Shown: positions 8,816 to 17,309 of the stretch, piece after piece
Layout of the letters: each line of letters starts with the position of its first letter
Position numbering within the stretch: the first letter of the stretch is position 1
Translations under genes and position numbers: made by a program
Notes under the pieces: generated by a model
Databases searched by the model: none
Told to the model about the DNA's origin: nothing
The model's input: only the letters and a program-made list of their open reading frames with translations
Source: Kitasatospora mediocidica KCTC 9733
GTDB lineage: Bacteria > Actinomycetota > Actinomycetes > Streptomycetales > Streptomycetaceae
Length of the DNA stretch: 64,000 bases
Assembly (NCBI RefSeq): GCF_000744225.1
Contig: NZ_JQLN01000006.1
Location: 682,001-746,000 of the forward strand
Direction: 5' to 3'

Positions 8816-9715
8816 ATGACCCGTTCACCCGCGGCCGGCGGCGCCGGCCTGACCCGCCCGGGCCTGGCCTGGGCGCTGCCCGCCACCGCCTTTTTCGCCG
8901 TGTTCGCCCTGGTCCCGCTCGCCCTGGTCGCCGTGCTCTCGTTCACCGCGTGGAACGGCGTCGACTCACCGCGGGCTGCCGGACTGGCCAACTGGACCGC
9001 CCTGCTGCACGACCCGGTGATGCTCAAGAGCCTCTGGCTCAGCGCACTGCTCACCACCCTGGGCGTGCTGGTCCAGACCCCGATCAGCCTGCTGCTCGGG
9101 GTCTGGGCGGCCGGCCACCAGCGCCACCGGGCGATCCTGTCCGCGATCTACTTCGTGCCGCTGCTGCTCTCCGCCACCGCCGTCTCGGTGCTCTGGCGGG
9201 CGCTGCTCGACCCCAACTTCGGCCTGCCCGCCCAGGCGCCCTGGCTGTTCGGCGACGGCAACCTGCTCGGCAGCCGCGACGGTGCCATCGGGGTGCTGGC
9301 CTTCGTCGGCGCCTGGCAGTGGACCCCGCTGCACACGCTGATCTACCAGGGCGCCGCCAGGGCGATCCCGCAGGTGCTCTACCAGGCGGCCGCCATCGAC
9401 GGCGCCGGCCGGCTACGGCAGTTCTGGCACGTGACGCTCCCGCAGCTGCGCACCACCATGGTCACCTCGACCGTCCTGATGGTGGTCGGCGGGCTGACCA
9501 CCTTCGACACCGTGCTGATCCTCACCCAGGGCGGCCCGGGGACCGAGACCACGATCAGCGCCTACTACATGTACGAACAGGGCTTCAAGAGCTTCGACTT
9601 CGGCCAGGCTTCGGCGATCGCGCTGGTGCTGGTGCTGGTCGCCACGCTGGTGTCGCTGGCCATGGTGCGACTGTCCGGCTACGACGCCATGCGGGCCGGG
9701 ACGGAGGGGATCTGA
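8816..9715 (+). CDS. bxlF: ABC sugar permease, first subunit
   Basis: A 299-aa MalF-type inner-membrane permease with six predicted transmembrane segments and the EAA loop near residues 190-210 (YQAAAIDGAGRLRQFWHVTLPQL), which docks an ATPase. The operon has no ATPase gene, as is usual for Streptomyces sugar importers energised by the shared ATPase MsiK. GGAGG lies 10 bases before the ATG. Its stop overlaps the next start (TGATG). Confidence 0.87.
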   Translation: MTRSPAAGGAGLTRPGLAWALPATAFFAVFALVPLALVAVLSFTAWNGVDSPRAAGLANWTALLHDPVMLKSLWLSALLTTLGVLVQTPISLLLGVWAAGHQRHRAILSAIYFVPLLLSATAVSVLWRALLDPNFGLPAQAPWLFGDGNLLGSRDGAIGVLAFVGAWQWTPLHTLIYQGAARAIPQVLYQAAAIDGAGRLRQFWHVTLPQLRTTMVTSTVLMVVGGLTTFDTVLILTQGGPGTETTISAYYMYEQGFKSFDFGQASAIALVLVLVATLVSLAMVRLSGYDAMRAGTEGI

Positions 9716-10554
9716 TGATCCGTCATATGACGCGCCGGCAGGTCCGTGCGAACTACCTGGCCGGGCTGGGCTCGCTGGTCTGGCTCGGCGTCGTCGGCCT
9801 GCCCCTGGTGGTGCTGCTGACCACCACCCTGCGCACCCAGTCGGACTACGCCACCAATGGCCCGCTCACCCTTCCGAAGCGGCTGACCCTGGGGAACTAC
9901 ACCGACGCCCTGTCCCAGGGCTTCGCCCAGGACCTCGCCAACACCTGCCTGGTCACGGTGAGCGTGGTCGCCGTGGTGCTGCTGCTGGTGCCACCGCTCT
10001 CCTACACCATCGTGCGCAGCCGACGGCGCAGCGTGCGCACCGTCTTCCGGGTCTTCCTGCTGGGGCTCGCGGTGCCGGCCCAGGCGGTGATCGTCCCGAT
10101 GTTCTACCTGATCAGCAAGGCCGGCCTGTACGACGACCTGACCGGCGTGGTGCTCCCCACCGCGGCCTTCAGCCTGCCGATCTGCACCCTGATCCTCACC
10201 GGGACGATGCGCGAGATCACCCCCGAGCTGTACGAGGCGATGGCGGTGGACGGAGCCTCGCCCTGGCGGGTGTTCTGGCAACTGGTGCTGCCACTGTCCA
10301 GGGGCGGACTGGCCACCGTCGTGGTGTTCGCCTCGCTCCAGGCGTGGAACGGCTTCCTCTTCCCCCTGGTGCTCACCCAGTCGGACTCGACCAAGGTCAT
10401 CACCCTTGGTCTCTACAGCTTCCAGACCGAGCACGGGGTGAACGCGCCCGGCCTGCTCAGTGCCGTGGTGCTGTCGATGCTGCCGGTGCTCGGCGTCTAC
10501 CTGTTCGCCCGCCGCGCCCTGGTCCAGGGCCTGATGGGGATGGGCGGAAAGTGA
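9715..10554 (+). CDS. bxlG: ABC sugar permease, second subunit
   Basis: A 279-aa MalG-type permease with six membrane segments and the EAA loop (YEAMAVDGASPWRVFWQLVLP). The ATG shares a base with the preceding stop, indicating translational coupling, and is preceded by GGAGGGG. It pairs with the preceding subunit to form the channel for the sugar captured by the lipoprotein. Confidence 0.87.
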   Translation: MIRHMTRRQVRANYLAGLGSLVWLGVVGLPLVVLLTTTLRTQSDYATNGPLTLPKRLTLGNYTDALSQGFAQDLANTCLVTVSVVAVVLLLVPPLSYTIVRSRRRSVRTVFRVFLLGLAVPAQAVIVPMFYLISKAGLYDDLTGVVLPTAAFSLPICTLILTGTMREITPELYEAMAVDGASPWRVFWQLVLPLSRGGLATVVVFASLQAWNGFLFPLVLTQSDSTKVITLGLYSFQTEHGVNAPGLLSAVVLSMLPVLGVYLFARRALVQGLMGMGGK

Positions 10555-10562
10555 GGAAATCC

Positions 10563-12911
10563 GTGAGGCAGGACGACCAACCCTGGCGCGACCCGTCGCT
10601 CGACCCGCACGCGCGGGCCGACGCGCTGATCGCCGCCATGACGATCCGGGAGAAGATCGCCCAACTGGTCGGTGTCTGGGTCGGCGCTGGCGCTGACGGT
10701 GGTGAAGTCGCACCGCACCAGCACGAGTTGGAGGATTCGATCGACCTGGAGGCGCTACTGCCGGACGGCTTGGGGCAGTTGACGCGCCCGTTCGGCACAG
10801 CGCCCGTCGACCCCGCGCTGGGCGCGCTGTCGCTGGCCCGCTCACAACGGCGGATCGCCGCGGCGAACCGCTTCGGCATCCCCGCGCTGGCCCACGAGGA
10901 GTGCCTGGCCGGATTCGCGGCCTGGGGAGCGACCGCCTACCCCGTTCCGCTGTCCTGGGGCGCCACCTTCGACCCGGAGCTGATCCGCGAGATGGCCACC
11001 GCGATCGGGCGCGACCTGCGCTCGGTGGGGATCCACCAGGGCCTCGCCCCGGTGCTGGACGTGGTCCGCGACGCGCGGTGGGGCCGGGTGGAGGAGACCA
11101 TCGGGGAGGACCCGTACCTCGTTGCCACCATCGCCACCTCCTACGTGCGGGGTCTGGAGTCCGCCGGGATCGTCGCCACCCTGAAGCACTTCGCCGGCTA
11201 CGCGGCCTCCCGGGCCGGCCGCAACCTGGCCCCCGTCTCGATGGGCCCGCGCGAGCGCGCCGACGTGGTCCTGCCGCCGTTCGAGATGGCGGTGCGCGAG
11301 GGCCGGCCGCGTTCCGTCATGCACGCCTACACCGACACCGACGGCATCCCCTCGGCCGCCGACCCGGACCTGCTCACCGGACTGCTTCGCGAGCGCTGGG
11401 GGTTCACCGGAACCGTGGTCGCCGACTACTTCGGCATCGCGTTCCTCAAGCTGTTGCACGGCGTCGCCGCAGACTGGACCGACGCGGCCCTGACGGCGCT
11501 GGCCAGCGGGGTGGACGTGGAACTCCCGACCGTCAAGACGTTCGGGCGGCCCCTGCTGGACGGCCTGCTGGACGGGCGGATCGACGAGGACCTGGTGGAC
11601 CGCGCGCTGCGCCGGGTACTGGTGCAGAAGGTGCAGCTCGGCCTGCTCGACCCGGACTGGTCGCCCGTGCCGAGCGCGCTGGCCGGCCTGGACGGCGCGG
11701 CGGGCGAGGAGGCCGCACTGCTCGGTCGGATCGACTTGGACGGCCCCGCCAACCGCGCCCTCGCCGAGCGGATCGCCGAGGCGGCCGTGGTGCTCGTGCG
11801 CAACGACGGCACCCTCCCGCTGGACCGGCCGCAGCGGATCGCGCTGGTCGGCCCGAACGCGGACACCGCTCAGGCGCTGCTGGGCTGCTACTCGTTCCCG
11901 GTGCACGTCGGCAGCCTGCACCCCGATCTGCCGCCCGGCATCGAGCTGCCGACCCTGCTGCAGCGGGTCCGGGAGGAGTTCCCGGGCGCGCAGGTGGTCA
12001 CCGCCGCCGGGACCGGCATCGACACCGGCGACACCTCCGGCCTCGCCGAGGCGGTGGCGGCGGCCCGCGACGCGGACGTGGCGGTGCTGGCCCTGGGCGA
12101 CCGCGCGGGCCTGTTCGGGCGCGGCACCAGCGGCGAGGGCTGCGACGCCGAGTCCCTGGAACTCCCCGGCGCGCAGCGGACGTTGCTTGACGCGCTACTG
12201 GACACCGGCACTCCCGTGGTGCTGGTGCTACTGGCCGGGCGCCCCTACGCGCTCGGGCGGGCGGTGACCGAGGCGGCCGCCGTCGTCCAGGCCTTCTTCC
12301 CCGGCGAGGAGGGCGCCCGCGCGGCCACCGGAGTGCTCAGCGGCCGGGTGAACCCCTCGGGGCGGCTGCCGATCAGCATCCCGGCCCGGCCCGGCGGGCA
12401 GCCGGCCGGCTACCTGGCGCCCCGGCTCGCCCAGGCCGGCAGCGTGTCGAGCACCGACCCGACACCGGCCTACGGGTTCGGACACGGTCTCGGGTACACC
12501 GAGTTCAGCTGGTCCGAGCCCGTGGTGACGCGCGACCGGACCGACACCGGCGGTGAGTTCGAACTGCTGCTGACGGTGGCGAACACGGGGCACCGGGCCG
12601 GCCACGAGGTCGTGCAGCTCTACCTGCACGACCCGGTCGCCTCGGTCGTGCAGCCGGTGCAGCGACTGGTCGGCTATCACCGGCTCGCCCTGAAGCCGGG
12701 GGAGCGGGCCCGGCTGCGGATCACGGTGCCCGCGGACCTGGCCTCGTTCACCGGCCGGGCCGGGCGGCGGATCGTGGAGCCGGGAGACCTGGAGCTGCGG
12801 CTTGCGGCCTCGAGCACCGACGTCCGGCACACGGTTGCGCTCCGGCTGACCGGAGCGGTGCGGGAGGTGGACCACACCCGGCGGCTGCACCCCTCGTTCC
12901 GGGCCGAGTGA
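10563..12911 (+). CDS. bxlA: GH3 beta-xylosidase, intracellular
   Basis: A 782-aa GH3 enzyme: N-terminal TIM barrel, alpha/beta sandwich, and C-terminal fibronectin-III-like domain (GFGHGLGYTEFSW onward). Motifs include EETIGEDPYLV, LKHFAGY, and TVVADYFGI, which carries the nucleophile Asp. There is no signal peptide, so it hydrolyses sugars after import. It is the last gene of the transporter operon, exactly as bxlA in the bxl cluster of S. thermoviolaceus, so beta-xylosidase is the best call; some close GH3 relatives also cleave beta-glucosides or arabinosides. GTG at 10563 has AGGAAA just before it; another GTG at 10551 overlaps the upstream stop. Confidence 0.85.
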   Translation: MRQDDQPWRDPSLDPHARADALIAAMTIREKIAQLVGVWVGAGADGGEVAPHQHELEDSIDLEALLPDGLGQLTRPFGTAPVDPALGALSLARSQRRIAAANRFGIPALAHEECLAGFAAWGATAYPVPLSWGATFDPELIREMATAIGRDLRSVGIHQGLAPVLDVVRDARWGRVEETIGEDPYLVATIATSYVRGLESAGIVATLKHFAGYAASRAGRNLAPVSMGPRERADVVLPPFEMAVREGRPRSVMHAYTDTDGIPSAADPDLLTGLLRERWGFTGTVVADYFGIAFLKLLHGVAADWTDAALTALASGVDVELPTVKTFGRPLLDGLLDGRIDEDLVDRALRRVLVQKVQLGLLDPDWSPVPSALAGLDGAAGEEAALLGRIDLDGPANRALAERIAEAAVVLVRNDGTLPLDRPQRIALVGPNADTAQALLGCYSFPVHVGSLHPDLPPGIELPTLLQRVREEFPGAQVVTAAGTGIDTGDTSGLAEAVAAARDADVAVLALGDRAGLFGRGTSGEGCDAESLELPGAQRTLLDALLDTGTPVVLVLLAGRPYALGRAVTEAAAVVQAFFPGEEGARAATGVLSGRVNPSGRLPISIPARPGGQPAGYLAPRLAQAGSVSSTDPTPAYGFGHGLGYTEFSWSEPVVTRDRTDTGGEFELLLTVANTGHRAGHEVVQLYLHDPVASVVQPVQRLVGYHRLALKPGERARLRITVPADLASFTGRAGRRIVEPGDLELRLAASSTDVRHTVALRLTGAVREVDHTRRLHPSFRAE

Positions 12912-13000
12912 CCACCGGGCGCGTCCCGTGGCGTGCGCAGCGTTGTTCGAGAGGGCCAAGTACGTGCCCTCGGTCGGGCCAAGAGCGGTAGTGTGCAGAA

Positions 13001-13373
13001 GTGACTGACGTGACCATCCTTCACGGAGCCTGGCATCAGCCCGCTCACTACGTCGAACTTGGACCTGGATGACGCTCGGGCGAAGCTCTTCGGCGACGTC
13101 GACGAACCGGCGGCCACGCGTGCGCTGGAGTTGTTGCGTCCGGAACCCCCGTCGATCTTCGACGCCACGCCCACTCGCGTGAGTTGGCGGGACACCCCTT
13201 CGATCTACCTCCGTGGGCAGCAGGACCGAACCATAGCGACTCCACTCCCGGACCGTTTCGCCGGGCGTTGCTCTCGCACGGAAACGTGGGACACCAGCCA
13301 CTCGCCCTACCTGAGCTGCTCGGCCGCCGTCGCTGACCTGATTCGGCGTCAGCGACCGGGCGGCGCCGGCTGA
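13001..13373 (+). pseudogene. Alpha/beta hydrolase with large internal deletion
   Basis: A GTG at 13001 opens a typical esterase start (VTDVTILHGAWHQPAHYVEL), which stops within a few codons. In another frame from 13059 the C-terminal part continues: LDDARAKLFGDVDEP, TPSIYLRGQQDRTI and TSHSPYLSCSAAVADLI, including the late His (HSPYLS) and the region of the catalytic Asp (QQDRT). About 130 residues with the nucleophile elbow (GxSxG) are missing at the join near 13055. Both ends look otherwise undamaged, so the deletion seems recent. Confidence 0.72.
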
Positions 13374-13438
13374 GCCCCGACCGAGGTCGTGAACGGCTCC
13401 GCTCATTTTTCCCGGCGAAATTGGGGAGCAGTTTCATA

Positions 13439-13476
13439 GGGGTCCGGCCAAGGTGCCTGCAAAACCCACACTGAGA
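13439..13476. repeat. Possible Tn3-type terminal inverted repeat
   Basis: A GGGGTCCGG-initiated stretch just outside the serine recombinase has the GGGGTC start and approximate 38-bp length of Tn3-family ends. No matching right end could be found near the transposase remnant at 16.4-17.0 kb, so this is tentative. Confidence 0.3.
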
Positions 13477-13499
13477 TGATCTTGTAGGCGGATCCGTCG

Positions 13500-14453
13500 T
13501 CAGCCGGTTCGGAGAGCCGCGAAGTCGGCTTCGGCCTGGGCGACGGTTTCGGGGTACGCCTGGCGCTTCTCGTACTCGGCCAGTGCCCGGTAGATGCTGG
13601 CCAGACCAGGGTTCTGGCCTTTGCGCTTGCCGGTGGGGATGATCAGGTCGGGCCGGATCTGCTCGACGGACTCGCCCGCCGACCGGCGCCGCAGCACGGT
13701 GTGCAGCATGTCGTCGGTGATGACGGGCGGCCGGCCGCCGCGCTTGCCCTTGCGGGCGGCGGCGTCGAGCCCTTCGAGGGTGGCTTCGCGGATGCTCTCG
13801 CGCTCGGTCTCGGCCATCGCGGCGAAGAACCCGAAGAGCATCCGGCCGGGGCCGGACGGGTCGTAGATGCCGGGCAGCGGGCCGGCCGGCATCTCCAGGG
13901 CCAGGCCGTGGGCGCTGAGGTGGTCAGCCAGCGCGGTGAGCTCGGCGGCGTCGCGGCCGAGCCGCTTCATCTCGTAGACGGTGAACAGCACCCGGCAGTG
14001 CGGGGCGTGGGCCTTGATCTCGCGCGCGAGGGTGAGGGCGGCCTCGAACTGGGGGCGGACCCGGATGCGGGTGCTGATCTTCTCGGAGAAGATCTTGTCC
14101 CGGGGGATGCCGTGCGCGCTGAGCGCGTCCAGCTGCGACTGCAGCTCCTGGGTGAGGTGGCTGCACCTCGCGTACCCGATGCGGATGTCGGCGCCCGGGG
14201 TGTCCGACTCGGGCGCGGCCGGCGGCGGGGTGCCGGGCCGCCAGGGCTGACCGGGGCCGCGGTCGGCGGGGGTCGGCACCCGCAGCAGCTTGGCGAGCCG
14301 GGCCACCTTCTTGAAGCGGCCGGTGTGGTAGATCCCGGCGACCGCGCCCGAGCGAGATCGGCAGGGTGAGCCAGGCTGAACGCCGCAGCGGGGGCAGTCG
14401 TGGCGCTCGACGTCGTCGGCGTCGCTCTCGATGGTGTCCTGAGGGTCCGTCAC
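13500..14453 (-). CDS. Serine recombinase/resolvase with N-terminal zinc finger
   Basis: A 317-aa protein. Residues about 18-50 form a small zinc-ribbon-like domain (CPRCGVQPGSPC...YHTGRF) found in actinobacterial DNA-binding proteins. After a Pro-rich linker comes a resolvase catalytic domain (IGYARCSHLTQE with the nucleophile Ser; YEMKRLGRDAAEL; FGFFAAMAETERE) and a helix-turn-helix end (GRPPVITDD). It probably resolves cointegrates of a Tn3-type element, whose transposase remnant lies 2 kb away on the same strand. The GTG at 14453 has only a weak ribosome site. The gene appears intact although the element around it is broken. Confidence 0.88.
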   Translation of the reverse strand: MTDPQDTIESDADDVERHDCPRCGVQPGSPCRSRSGAVAGIYHTGRFKKVARLAKLLRVPTPADRGPGQPWRPGTPPPAAPESDTPGADIRIGYARCSHLTQELQSQLDALSAHGIPRDKIFSEKISTRIRVRPQFEAALTLAREIKAHAPHCRVLFTVYEMKRLGRDAAELTALADHLSAHGLALEMPAGPLPGIYDPSGPGRMLFGFFAAMAETERESIREATLEGLDAAARKGKRGGRPPVITDDMLHTVLRRRSAGESVEQIRPDLIIPTGKRKGQNPGLASIYRALAEYEKRQAYPETVAQAEADFAALRTG

Positions 14454-14559
14454 GCCAGAGATCGGGCGTCCGGACTGCCCTCGACGTCCATTTCCGATCT
14501 TGCTCCCGGAAAGGGTCGTTTGCGAGCCCGGATGCGCGACACCCAGCCATACTTGCCTG

Positions 14560-15396
14560 ATGATTGGTCAGGCATCGGGGCCCGGTGGGACAGTACACAT
14601 ATCCCGAGACGGGCGAGACGACTATCCGCTGTACAAGTTCAGGGTGTATATCGACGACGTTCAGGTGGCCATGCTGCGCGCCCGGCGAGTAGTCGACATC
14701 CCGGTGCCGCCAGGCGCCCATCGTGTGCAACTCCGCGTCGCGCCACCGCTCAGCCTGCTCGGCGTGAGGAACAGTGAGACGCTTTCTGTCCTGGTAGAGC
14801 CTCATCAGGTCGTCCGCTTCCGGGGCGAGTACGTCATGGAGAAGAGCAACTGGTCCAAAGTCACACTTCGACGCCTCGAAAGCCTCGAAGACCCACCAAC
14901 ATCCTCACTATCTGAGACCGGGGCTGCGGACGCCCGGGTCATGGAAGTGACACAGACGCGACGCATTGAGGAATCGCTCGGTGAGGACGTACGTCTGATC
15001 GATAACCGCGCCAGTCCTGCCCCAGTCACTCGCACCTTGAAGGCCAGCCGCGAGTGGACTCGCACTCTGACCCTGGGCGGAAGCCACAGTCAGACCGTGC
15101 ACGGTGACGTGACCGCAAGCCTGCTTTGGCTCTCGGCAAAGGGGAGCATCGAAGCCGAACTGCAAAGTACGCTCTCGCTCGCGATCGGCAGTACGCACCT
15201 GTTCGAGGAGGAAATCAGCGTCACGGTCCCAGAACGCGCCGCTGTGCGGATCGTGCTGAGCTGGAAGCGCATCTGGCAGTGCGGTGAAGCCCGCGTCTTG
15301 CTGTCAGATGGATCCGTACACATCGTGGCTTACCAGGTTGTGGTGAGCGTGACCTTCGACCAGAAGATGCAGGATGTCGCGGACCTCCCGGATTGA
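14560..15396 (+). CDS. Unrecognised two-domain protein (PEGA-like plus beta-rich domain)
   Basis: A 278-aa protein I cannot name. Residues about 10-90 look like a small all-beta surface module of the PEGA kind (YKFRVYIDDVQVAMLR... DIPVPPGAHRVQLRV). A polar, probably flexible middle (about 105-160) follows. The last 110 residues are strongly beta-strand-forming: SREWTRTLTLGGSHSQ, TLSLAIGSTHLFEEEISV, VPERAAVRIVLSWKRIWQ, YQVVVSVTFDQ. The alternating polar/apolar strands and the WKRIWQ motif recall proteins with pore-former-like or shell-like folds, but no catalytic motif is visible. No signal peptide or membrane segment. ATG at 14560 lacks a clear ribosome site; it may be leaderless. It is divergent from the recombinase and may be a passenger of the mobile island. 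Confidence 0.65.
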   Translation: MIGQASGPGGTVHISRDGRDDYPLYKFRVYIDDVQVAMLRARRVVDIPVPPGAHRVQLRVAPPLSLLGVRNSETLSVLVEPHQVVRFRGEYVMEKSNWSKVTLRRLESLEDPPTSSLSETGAADARVMEVTQTRRIEESLGEDVRLIDNRASPAPVTRTLKASREWTRTLTLGGSHSQTVHGDVTASLLWLSAKGSIEAELQSTLSLAIGSTHLFEEEISVTVPERAAVRIVLSWKRIWQCGEARVLLSDGSVHIVAYQVVVSVTFDQKMQDVADLPD

Positions 15397-15559
15397 GTGT
15401 GGCCTCAACGACCGGGCGGCGCTCAGGGGGAAGCCGCTGGCCACAAGCTCGGGACGTCAGCGGGCATCAGGAGCTCGCGGGATGTCGACAGTCGGTCGCT
15501 GGCTCGGAGTTGGCCCCGCCCTGCTCACCCGGCCTAGTACTCCAGTGCGACTTCGTGAT

Positions 15560-15800
15560 CTAGGTGGACGAGAAGGCGGCAAGGCGCCGTCGGTAGTGGC
15601 AGCGTCTGGCCTGTGCTTGGTGGCTTCTGCGCCAGATCGACCAGGCCAGCAGCGAGTTCACTGATGCGGCTGGCCATTTCTGCAGGGCGCCGATCAGGTG
15701 GCGGATCTCCGGGATGGTCAGGTCGATCGGGTCGCTGCTGCGGGCGGGACGGTTCGGATCCGCCCTTCTGGCGGGCTTCGTGCCCAGCCCTGCTCCTACA
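15560..15800 (-). pseudogene. IS701-family transposase, C-terminal remnant
   Basis: Reading the minus strand into the stop at 15560 gives DLTIPEIRHLIGAL, then WSIWRRSHQAQARRCHYRRR, the characteristic end of actinobacterial IS701/IS4-like transposases. No catalytic DDE region remains. The upstream limit is approximate; the sequence loses resemblance near the end of the YqeY gene. Confidence 0.78.
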
Positions 15801-15829
15801 TCGCTTCTGACGTACTGCGACGCCGTGTC

Positions 15830-16192
15830 CTATGCGGTGCCGGGGCCATCGAGGAAGCGATGCAGTACGGCGGCCTCCGTGCGGAGCCGCTCGGCTCGGT
15901 TAGCGTGCGCGGGCGCAGTCAACTGCGCTGCAACCTCCAGTCGCTCGGCGGCCTCGGCGCGCACGATATCCACCACACTGCGCTCGCTCAGCTCACGCCG
16001 CGCTGCTTCGGTGGTACCGACACCAACCGGCGAATGCTCAAGGGCCACGCCGCTAAGCTCAGCTTCGTCGACGGGCACCGCCTCAGCGTTGTCCAGCGCA
16101 GCAAGCGTTGCGCGCAGGGCACTCACCGCGGCCTTGTCACGGGCGCGCATCGCTTCCGGCAGTGCTTGACGCATACGAAGACGTAGAGACAT
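15830..16192 (-). CDS. YqeY/GatB-C-terminal-like domain protein
   Basis: A 120-aa all-helical protein starting SLRLRMRQALPEAMRARDKAAVSALRATLAALDNAEAVP (shown here in parts: RARDKAAVSALRATL, ALDNAEAV). This is the hallmark of the actinobacterial YqeY family, related to the tRNA-binding tail of GatB; no reaction is known. ATG at 16192 gives the normal family length; AAGG lies about 10 bases upstream. The whole gene lies between the inverted ends of an IS701-like remnant, unusual for this usually chromosomal gene. Confidence 0.75.
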   Translation of the reverse strand: MSLRLRMRQALPEAMRARDKAAVSALRATLAALDNAEAVPVDEAELSGVALEHSPVGVGTTEAARRELSERSVVDIVRAEAAERLEVAAQLTAPAHANRAERLRTEAAVLHRFLDGPGTA

Positions 16193-16326
16193 GCCGGTGA
16201 CCTTATGGCGGCACCGCCGAACCCACAACGCGATATACGTGCGCCATCAGACTTCCCGCCATGTGAGGGGCTACGCCCGGCGACAAGATCGCGAAGTCAG
16301 ACTGGAGTACTAGCCGGGAAACCCCT

Positions 16327-16361
16327 GGGGGCCGGAGTCGCAGAAGGTGGATCCGGCCCCC
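16327..16361. terminator. Hairpin downstream of the Tn3 transposase remnant
   Basis: GGGGGCCGG at 16327-16335 pairs with CCGGCCCCC at 16353-16361 across a 17-base loop, directly after the transposase stop on the minus strand. Confidence 0.5.
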
Positions 16362-16374
16362 GGCCACGTACCCG

Positions 16375-17046
16375 CTACCGCTCGGGGCCTGCCTGGTCCT
16401 GTGGGTCGAGCTTGGCGAAGTCGACGTCCAGGTGCGGCTCGTACGCTTCCGGCGCCAGGTCGAGCTCGTGGGTGGAGTACTCGCCGAACCGCATGATCTT
16501 CTCGGTCAGGTAGGGCGAGACCTCGGCCAGGTCCTCGGGCTCCACCTTCCAGCCCTCGGCCTGCAGCTCGCGCACCGCCTGGGCGATGTCCAGGGTGTTG
16601 TGGAAGATCAGGCAGTTGCTGAGCAGGGCGTTGAACTTGACCGCCTTCTCCTGCTCGACCGGGTCGTTGTCGGTGATGACGCCCCGGTTGCCGAAGCGCC
16701 CCCACTCGGAGAAGCCGTTGTACGCCTCGACCTTGTTGGTCGCGGCCGTCACCCGCCGGCGCATCTGCGGGTCCGTCAGGTAGCGCAGCAGCTGGATGGT
16801 GCGGATCACCCGCCCGACCTCGCGGAACGCCGCGTAGTGGGCGTTCTTGCGCGAGCCCGAGCGCAGGCGCCGCAGCAGCAGCACGGAGGAGCCCTTGCCC
16901 TCGCGCACCGACAACGCGACCCGCATCAGGCCCTTGAAGTGCTGCTCGATGAGGTCCCAGTCGATGACGTTGCGGCCCGCCTCGCCGAACAGCGCGTCGA
17001 TGTGGACGTAGGAGGTCTGCCGCGTGGGCCGGAAGATCCGGTTCTC
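16375..17046 (-). pseudogene. Tn3-family transposase, C-terminal remnant
   Basis: The last 220 or so residues of a roughly 1000-aa Tn3-type DDE transposase: YVHIDALFGEAGRNVIDWDL, RKNAHYAAFREVGRVIRTIQ, NKVEAYNGFSEWGRFGN, NALLSNCLIFHNTLD. The glutamate-containing NKVEAYNGFSEW segment is the end of the catalytic core. Everything before about 17046 is lost; sequence upstream is unrelated. With the resolvase at 13.5 kb it marks a collapsed Tn3-type transposon. Confidence 0.88.
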
Positions 17047-17309
17047 GCAGTACCTGTCACGGTCGCTTCGGCAGGAACGCCGAGCCGAGGGGGGCGATGG
17101 ATCTGGGTCTGGTCGGAACCCAGGACCCCCTCTACCGGAGACTCTGCCTCTACCGAGATCGCGACTTCCGCGAAAGCCAGGTCGCCCGAGAACCCCGGGC
17201 CTCCGACTTCTCAAACGACCTGGCACCCCAGCAGGTCAACAGCTCGCCACCTGACAGATCCACTTCGACAGGACAGCGGGTGGTGAAGGTGTCCGTGCGC
17301 CGCGCCGGG

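Larger units (their letters stand above)
15534..16313. mobile_element. Non-autonomous IS701-like element carrying a YqeY gene
   Basis: Two 27-base ends, 15534-15560 and 16287-16313, are inverted copies with 24 of 27 matches. Both start with CTAG, compatible with the YTAR target duplication of IS701 elements. Inside lies only the C-terminus of an IS701-type transposase, followed by a complete YqeY-domain gene. Deletion has removed most of the transposase while leaving both ends, so the unit could still be mobilised in trans. Confidence 0.7.

Noticed and set aside
15374..15664. Small plus-strand open frame over the IS701-like left end
   Set aside because: It crosses the element boundary and is antisense to the transposase tail.
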